A stretch of DNA of 8,689 nucleotides, taken from NCBI GenBank assembly GCA_003456035.1, contig DMPJ01000427.1, positions 1 through 8,689 of the forward strand, in the 5' to 3' direction. The notes beneath the pieces are model-generated. The model saw nothing but the letters and a program-made list of their open reading frames with translations. It made no database searches and was not told the origin of the DNA. Numbering within the stretch: the stretch's first letter is position 1; every line of letters starts with the position of its first letter. Position numbers and translations under genes: made by a program. Positions 3,922 to 8,689 of this stretch are shown in pieces. Source of the stretch: Planktothrix sp. UBA8402. GTDB lineage: Bacteria > Cyanobacteriota > Cyanobacteriia > Cyanobacteriales > Microcoleaceae.

Positions 3922-6774
3922 ATGTCTTTTTGGATGATAGTATTACTGTTGGCGGGGAGCTTGATTTTAGGGACATTACCCCTAACAGGTTGGGTTGTGC
4001 AACTCCTATCGGGAAAAAAATTATCAACATTAGGAACAGGTAATATTAGTGTTTCCGCAGCTTTTTACCAAGGGGGAAAACCATCGGGAATTATCGCAGT
4101 GATCCTAGAAATAGCACGAGGAATTATTCCAGTTATTGCGGCTAAGATTTTATTCCCTAATGCTCCAGCTTGGCAACTGGTAAGTTTAATTTTATTAGTC
4201 GCAGGACGATATTTTGTTGCTAAAGGAGGCGGGGTTACCAATGCAACTTGGGGAATATTAGTGTATTCTCCTATTATTGCAATTAGTAGCGGAATTACGG
4301 GATTATTAATCTGGAGATTCAGTTATGTATTATTGCCCATTTCTAAATATTCATCCCGACTTTGGGCATCCCGTTTAGGGTGTTTAAGTGGGCCATTTTG
4401 GGTAATTTTTTGGGATCAAACCTCTAAATATTCTCTATTATCTCCTGGGGAACTGTTAGCAGGTATTGGTTTAGCCATTCAATTAGTAATAATTAACTTA
4501 TCTCAACAAGATGATATCATGTACTATATGAAACAGCAACTTTTTTCTCTAAAAGATCAACTGAATATTAAACAATGTGGCGAAAAAGCCACCAGATTAA
4601 GTGAATTACAACGGGCAGGTTTTAAAGTTCCTTTGGGATGGGTTTTACCTGCAATTAACCGTTTAGAAGAAATTAATATTCCTTTTAAAAAACAAATTGA
4701 TCTAATACATTTTCCCTTAATTGTCCGTTCTTCTGCTATTGGAGAAGATAGCAATAGTTCTTCGGCGGCAGGACAATATCAAACCATTGGCCCTGTTAAT
4801 TATCCCATAGAATTACAAGACGCAATTATTCAATGTCGTCAATCTTATTGGACTCCCGAAGCAATTTCCTATCGTCAAAATCAACAAATTCATGATACCG
4901 GAATAGCCGTATTAATTCAACCCTATTTAGCCAGTGAAGTCGCGGGGGTAATGTTTACTCGCAACCCCTTAGATGGCGGTTCACAAATTATTATTGAAGC
5001 CTTACCCGGGGGGGCAGAATCCGTTGTTGGGGGCCAATTTACTCCGATTCATTTAGAAATAGAAATTAATACCTCTATTGATGATTTAGAACTACCTGAT
5101 ATTTTACCAAAAACCGTTATTTTAGAATTAGTCAAACTCGCCCAAGAAATAGAAACTTTTTATCATGGTTTACCCCAAGATATTGAGTGGTGTTGGGATG
5201 GAATAAAAGTCTGGATTTTGCAAACTCGTCCGATTACAAATTTACGCCCAATTTGGACGCGAACTATTGCCGCCGAAGTGATTTCTGGGGTAATTCCGCC
5301 CTTAACTTGGTCAATTAATCGCCCTTTAACCTGTGGCGTTTGGGGAGAAATATTTACCTTAGTTTTAGGGAAAAAAGTAGCAAAATTAGACTTTAATCAA
5401 ACCGCTACATTATTCGGTTCTCACGCCTATTTTAACGCCACCCTATTAGGAGAAATATTTAGCTTAATGGGATTACCCGAACAGGGGTTAGAATTTTTAG
5501 TCCGAGGGCAAAAAATGGGAAAACCTCCGATTCGTAAACTCTTACCTTCCTTAGCAGGTTTATGGCGATTAATTCAACGCGAACGACATTTACACAATGA
5601 TTTTAAACAAGATTTAGAACAGCTATTTTTACCAAAATTACAACAATTTGAATCTGATTTATCCCTTAAATATCTGACGTTAAATCAACTTTTAGAACGG
5701 TCTGAAACCATTAAAAATCTATTAAAATCAGCCACCTATTATAATATTATTGCTCCGATTGGGTTAGCGATTCGACGAACATTATTTAAAGTCTCTGATA
5801 GCTGGATACCCACCCAAACCGCCCCAGAAATTGCCTCAATGGAAGCTTTACAAACTATTGCTAATAATATCAGAGAAACCTTTGAAGAACCCGAACAAAT
5901 AACCCATGAATCCTTTAATCAAATTTTAGCAGAAAATCAACAATTTGAAACTTGGTTACAAACCTATGGTTATTTAAGTGAAGTAGGAACCGATATTTCT
6001 GTTCCTAATTGGCTAGAACAACCAGAGATATTAAAAGGAATGCTATTTAAAATCGTGATAAATAATAACTACCGCAGGGAAAATTTAACCGTTTCTAATT
6101 TAACAATATTGGAAAAATGGCGACAATCTCAATGTTATCAACGCACCTTAACTAAAAGCAAAATTGCTGAAATTTACGGTAAACTATTAGCTCATTTACG
6201 ATGGACAATATTAGCGATAGAATCCCAAGCCATCACCCAAGGAGTCATAGAAAATACTGGAGATATTTTCTATTTAGAATCGGATGAAATCAAAGATTGG
6301 ATACAACAAAATATTGAGCCTGATTTGATCTCAAAAGTTTGTCAACGGCGGCAAATTTTTCAAGAAGATAGCGATCGCATTGTTCCGGCTATTATCTATG
6401 GTAACATATTACCAAAACCTCGATCAATAATCCTTCAAAATTCTGCAATTTTACAAGGAATTCCTGCTAGTATTGGATGTGTAGAAGGAACTGTTAAAAT
6501 CTGTCGTAGTCTAACCAATATTATTGATCAAACAGAAGATATGATTCTAGTTGTTCCCTACACGGATGCGGGATGGTCGCCAATATTATTAACAGCAAAA
6601 GCGATTATTTCTGAAGTGGGCGGACAACTTTCTCATGGTGCAATTATCGCCCGAGAATATGGCATCCCGGCGGTGATGAATATTCAAGGTGCGACTACCC
6701 ATTTAAAAGACGGTCAACGAGTGCGAGTTGATGGTTATCAAGGGACTGTTGAAATTTTAGATAGTAGAGAATAG
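3922..6774 (+). CDS. PlsY-like membrane domain fused to PEP-synthase/rifampicin-phosphotransferase-like enzyme
   Basis: A 950-residue multidomain protein. Residues 1-195 form a multi-pass membrane domain like PlsY, the acyl-phosphate:glycerol-3-phosphate acyltransferase: GTGNISVSAAF (38-48), then GGKPSGIIAVILEIARG (51-67) and KGGGVTN (101-107) align with its motifs. Residues about 216-440 are a PPDK_N ATP-grasp domain: CGEKATRLSEL, VRSSAIGEDSNSSSAAGQY (268-286), QPYLASEVAGVMFTRNPLDG (333-352) and WILQTRPIT (431-439). Residues about 445-840 are a long middle region I cannot assign. Residues about 855-945 are the swivelling PEP-utiliser domain, with the phosphorylated histidine H905 in GGQLSHGAIIAREYGIPAV. 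There is no PEP/pyruvate TIM barrel, so the soluble part has the three-part plan of rifampicin phosphotransferase rather than PEP synthase. Substrate unknown. GGAGA at 3908-3912 supports the start. The gene is AT-rich, in keeping with its right-hand neighbours. Confidence 0.88.
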   Translation: MSFWMIVLLLAGSLILGTLPLTGWVVQLLSGKKLSTLGTGNISVSAAFYQGGKPSGIIAVILEIARGIIPVIAAKILFPNAPAWQLVSLILLVAGRYFVAKGGGVTNATWGILVYSPIIAISSGITGLLIWRFSYVLLPISKYSSRLWASRLGCLSGPFWVIFWDQTSKYSLLSPGELLAGIGLAIQLVIINLSQQDDIMYYMKQQLFSLKDQLNIKQCGEKATRLSELQRAGFKVPLGWVLPAINRLEEINIPFKKQIDLIHFPLIVRSSAIGEDSNSSSAAGQYQTIGPVNYPIELQDAIIQCRQSYWTPEAISYRQNQQIHDTGIAVLIQPYLASEVAGVMFTRNPLDGGSQIIIEALPGGAESVVGGQFTPIHLEIEINTSIDDLELPDILPKTVILELVKLAQEIETFYHGLPQDIEWCWDGIKVWILQTRPITNLRPIWTRTIAAEVISGVIPPLTWSINRPLTCGVWGEIFTLVLGKKVAKLDFNQTATLFGSHAYFNATLLGEIFSLMGLPEQGLEFLVRGQKMGKPPIRKLLPSLAGLWRLIQRERHLHNDFKQDLEQLFLPKLQQFESDLSLKYLTLNQLLERSETIKNLLKSATYYNIIAPIGLAIRRTLFKVSDSWIPTQTAPEIASMEALQTIANNIRETFEEPEQITHESFNQILAENQQFETWLQTYGYLSEVGTDISVPNWLEQPEILKGMLFKIVINNNYRRENLTVSNLTILEKWRQSQCYQRTLTKSKIAEIYGKLLAHLRWTILAIESQAITQGVIENTGDIFYLESDEIKDWIQQNIEPDLISKVCQRRQIFQEDSDRIVPAIIYGNILPKPRSIILQNSAILQGIPASIGCVEGTVKICRSLTNIIDQTEDMILVVPYTDAGWSPILLTAKAIISEVGGQLSHGAIIAREYGIPAVMNIQGATTHLKDGQRVRVDGYQGTVEILDSRE
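6371..6378. repeat. HIP1 octamer GCGATCGC
   Basis: Exact HIP1 palindrome inside the coding region of the PlsY/dikinase-like fusion. Confidence 0.9.
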
Positions 6775-6786
6775 GGAATAACGAAT

Positions 6787-6849
6787 ACAGAAATAGATTT
6801 AAAAGTAATCTTACAAAGAATTGCGGATCAAAATACTGCTTCTGATGAA
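6787..6849 (+). pseudogene. Possible remnant of a small N-terminal coding segment
   Basis: Between the fusion gene and the methyltransferase gene one frame reads TEIDLKVILQRIADQNTASDE and then TGA. This resembles the opening of cyanobacterial proteins with a short helical N-terminal segment (xDLxxILxRIAxGxxT), often attached to effector-associated or pentapeptide proteins. No start codon or Shine-Dalgarno is present and the frame is closed by the stop of the preceding gene, so if real it is a fragment only. The similarity is from memory. Confidence 0.25.
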
Positions 6850-6876
6850 TGATAATTGATTAACCCATTAAAAATT

Positions 6877-8064
6877 ATGAGCACTACTTACAATATTATT
6901 CAAGGAGACTGTCTTGATATCGTCTCAGGAATGCAGCAAAATTCCGTTAATCTGATTTATTTAGATCCTCCTTTTTTTACTCAAAAACAGCATTCTTTAA
7001 AAACGAGAGATAGACAATGTGAATTTAGCTATGATGATTTATGGGAAAGTCATCAAGATTATGCAAAATTTCTTCATGATAGGTTAGCTGTTCTATATAA
7101 CGTTTTAAGGGAAGATGGATCAATTTTTGTACATTGTGATACTCATGCCAATTATATCATTAGAGCGATTTTAGATCATATTTTTGGTCAAGAAAATTTT
7201 AGATCAGAAATTATTTGGAGTTACAAACGATGGTCAAATTCTAGGAAAGGATTATTACCCGCTCATCAAACCATATTCTTTTATTCTAAGACAAATCAAT
7301 TTATTTTTAATCCCATTTATTGTGATTATTCAGAGTCTACGAATATTGATCAAATCTTACAGAAACGTACCAGAGATGAGCATGGTAAAGCCGTTTATGC
7401 TAGGGATGATGATGGGGAAATCATTCCTGCTGATCCCAAAAAAGGAGTGCCATTAAGTGATGTTTGGGAGATTCCCTATTTAAACCCTAAAGCTAAAGAG
7501 CGAGTGGGTTATCCTAGTCAAAAACCAATTTTACTCCTAGAACAAATTATTGAATTAGCCTCTAATCCTGGAGATATTGTATTAGACCCTTTTTGTGGAA
7601 GTGGGACAACAATTATTGCAGCTAAATTATTAAATCGTTCAGCCTGGGGAATTGATATTTCCCCCGATGCTGTTCAAATCTGTAAAGATAGATTAAAAAC
7701 TCCAATTAAATCCGAATCTTTGCTCCTTCAGAAAGGTCGAAAAGCCTATCTTAATGCCAATGAAGATGCACTCAATATTATTGCTAGTTTAGATATTATT
7801 CCAGTTCAAAGAAATCAAGGAATTGATGCCATTTTAAAACAAAATTATCAAGGAAAACCTGTTCCTATTCGGGTACAGCGCCAGGGAGAAAGCTTACACA
7901 AAGCACTAGCTTTATTGCATAAAGCATCTCAAGTTAAAGGGGCTTTAAAATCTATCTTAGTCAAAACATCTGATGATCTTTTTGATCTTGAAGTGACAGA
8001 TATTCCCCATCATGTAATGATTATAGAAGCCCCTGCTTATACTGTTCAAAAGGTGTTATCTTAG
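6877..8064 (+). CDS. Site-specific DNA methyltransferase, beta class, with extra C-terminal domain
   Basis: A 395-residue S-adenosylmethionine-dependent amino-methyltransferase (N6-adenine or N4-cytosine). Motif IV, LIYLDPPFF with DPPF at 30-33, comes before the cofactor motif I, DPFCGSGTTIIAA (237-249), the beta-class order. The region between (about 105-205) should hold target recognition, followed by GYPSQKP (211-217). Residues about 285-395 form an added domain with NQGIDAIL (313-320) and VPIRVQRQGES (329-339), resembling a worn restriction-endonuclease-like fold. I chose the ATG at 6877; a TTG at 6856 would add seven residues. No restriction gene lies next to it, so it may be a solitary epigenetic methylase. 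Target sequence cannot be read from sequence. arfB follows after 44 bases on the same strand. Confidence 0.9.
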   Translation: MSTTYNIIQGDCLDIVSGMQQNSVNLIYLDPPFFTQKQHSLKTRDRQCEFSYDDLWESHQDYAKFLHDRLAVLYNVLREDGSIFVHCDTHANYIIRAILDHIFGQENFRSEIIWSYKRWSNSRKGLLPAHQTIFFYSKTNQFIFNPIYCDYSESTNIDQILQKRTRDEHGKAVYARDDDGEIIPADPKKGVPLSDVWEIPYLNPKAKERVGYPSQKPILLLEQIIELASNPGDIVLDPFCGSGTTIIAAKLLNRSAWGIDISPDAVQICKDRLKTPIKSESLLLQKGRKAYLNANEDALNIIASLDIIPVQRNQGIDAILKQNYQGKPVPIRVQRQGESLHKALALLHKASQVKGALKSILVKTSDDLFDLEVTDIPHHVMIIEAPAYTVQKVLS

Positions 8065-8108
8065 TTGCCTACACGGATATCCCCTTTTCTCCTATTATTG
8101 TTAATAAA

Positions 8109-8525
8109 ATGCAAATTTCCAACTCCGTCAACATCCCAGATCATGAAATAGAAATGAGTGCAATTCGTTCTCAGGGTGCCGGGGGGCAAAATGTGAACAA
8201 AGTAGCATCAGCAATTCACCTACGCTTTAATATTATCGCTTCCTCATTACCTGAAACTTACAAAGAAAGGCTGTTAAAACTAAATGATCAACGGGTCACA
8301 AAAGAAGGCATTATTATTATTAAAGCACAGGAACATCGCAGCCAAGAACAGAATCGGGAACAAGCATTACAACGATTACAAGACTTAATTAAAAGTGCGA
8401 TCGCCCTCCCCAAACCTCGCAAATCAAGTAAACCAACTCGAAGTTCCCAAAGAAGGCGACTAGATAGTAAAACTAAGCGATCGCATCTCAAAACAATGCG
8501 GGGAAAAGTAATTGATGAACTGTAA
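8109..8525 (+). CDS. arfB: Alternative ribosome-rescue factor ArfB (YaeJ-type peptidyl-tRNA hydrolase)
   Basis: A 138-residue protein, the usual ArfB length. The release-factor domain contains the catalytic GGQ (25-27) in SQGAGGQNVNKVASAIHLRF (21-40). The C-terminal tail is very basic (about 101-135: KPRKSSKPTRSSQRRR, then KTKRSHLKTMRGK); in the family it enters the empty mRNA channel of a stalled ribosome, placing GGQ to hydrolyse peptidyl-tRNA. The short length and absence of codon-recognition domains separate it from prfA and prfB. The ATG at 8109 gives the family's typical N-terminus; no Shine-Dalgarno is visible. It probably shares a transcript with the methyltransferase gene 44 bases upstream. 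Two HIP1 sites lie in its 3' half. Confidence 0.93.
   Translation: MQISNSVNIPDHEIEMSAIRSQGAGGQNVNKVASAIHLRFNIIASSLPETYKERLLKLNDQRVTKEGIIIIKAQEHRSQEQNREQALQRLQDLIKSAIALPKPRKSSKPTRSSQRRRLDSKTKRSHLKTMRGKVIDEL
8397..8404. repeat. HIP1 octamer GCGATCGC
   Basis: Exact HIP1 palindrome inside arfB, 80 bases before the next copy. Confidence 0.9.
8477..8484. repeat. HIP1 octamer GCGATCGC
   Basis: Exact HIP1 palindrome inside the basic-tail region of arfB. Confidence 0.9.
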
Positions 8526-8536
8526 CATTTTCAATA

Positions 8537-8578
8537 TTTACAACTTCTTTGTGTCTTTGTATCTTTGTGGTTTAATTA
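8537..8578. repeat. Interspersed repeat, copy 2 (CTTTGTGT-type)
   Basis: Second copy of the 42-base repeat at 3545-3586, same orientation, one mismatch. It starts 12 bases after the arfB stop codon, so both copies lie just outside genes. Confidence 0.9.
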
Positions 8579-8594
8579 TTAAATTAAAATGTAG

Positions 8595-8648
8595 GGGCGG
8601 GTTCGAGTCAACCTATAATATGAACAAAAAATCTCTAAAAACCCGCCC
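8595..8648. repeat. Inverted repeat GGGCGGGTT / AACCCGCCC
   Basis: Nine bases at 8595-8603 are the exact complement of 8640-8648, the end of the first 38-bp tandem unit. The same complement recurs in the second unit. It could form a GC-rich stem and be the end structure of a small repeated element or a terminator region after arfB. Confidence 0.55.
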
Positions 8649-8689
8649 ATCTATAATATGAACAAAAAATCTCTAAAAACCCGCCCATC
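8613..8689. repeat. 38-bp tandem direct repeat, two units, cut by the window end
   Basis: Units at 8613-8650 and 8651-8688 are identical. Each begins CTATAATATGAAC, continues through an A-rich core and ends ACCCGCCCAT. The last base of the window is the start of a possible third unit. There are no spacers, so it is a minisatellite rather than a CRISPR array. Confidence 0.93.

Noticed and set aside
8613..8689. CRISPR array
   Set aside because: The repeated 38-base units are joined directly with no unique spacers between them, and no cas gene is present.

Overview
The window looks like chromosomal DNA of a cyanobacterium, probably a filamentous Oscillatoriales type such as Planktothrix; the genus is a guess. 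The signs are four HIP1 octamers (GCGATCGC at 199-206, 6371-6378, 8397-8404 and 8477-8484), a small Psb35-like photosystem II membrane protein, a DUF2993 protein, a PlsY/PEP-synthase-like fusion typical of cyanobacteria, and short interspersed and tandem repeats between genes.

Left part (1-911): a plausible promoter and a DUF2993 (LmeA-like) gene on the plus strand. Middle part (912-3280): a block that looks inserted. It is visibly richer in G+C than the genes to its right, has no HIP1 site, and all its genes are on the minus strand. In transcription order these are an HPP-family membrane protein, a heme-oxygenase-like diiron oxidase (HDO) gene broken by one in-frame TAA, a hairpin terminator, and a TetR repressor. 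The block is bracketed by two almost identical copies (100 of 102 bases) of the 3' end of the DUF2993 gene: the end of the intact gene (810-911) and a remnant (3275-3408) in which codons about 61-67 are joined in frame to codon 220. Recombination between the copies would remove about 2.5 kb and leave a whole DUF2993 gene. Upstream of the HPP gene is a compact promoter with two palindromic operator candidates sharing the same half-sites, which suggests control by the TetR protein.

Right part (3409-8689): two hairpins and an interspersed repeat, then a small Psb35-related gene on the minus strand. Next on the plus strand are a 950-residue fusion of a PlsY-like membrane domain with an ATP-grasp/swivelling-histidine phosphotransferase, an apparently orphan beta-class DNA methyltransferase with an extra C-terminal domain, and the ribosome-rescue hydrolase arfB. 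The window ends in a second copy of the interspersed repeat and a 38-bp tandem repeat.

The strongest candidates for something undescribed are the TetR-HDO-HPP cassette, held between duplicated gene ends, and the PlsY/dikinase-like fusion, whose acyltransferase motifs are degenerate.
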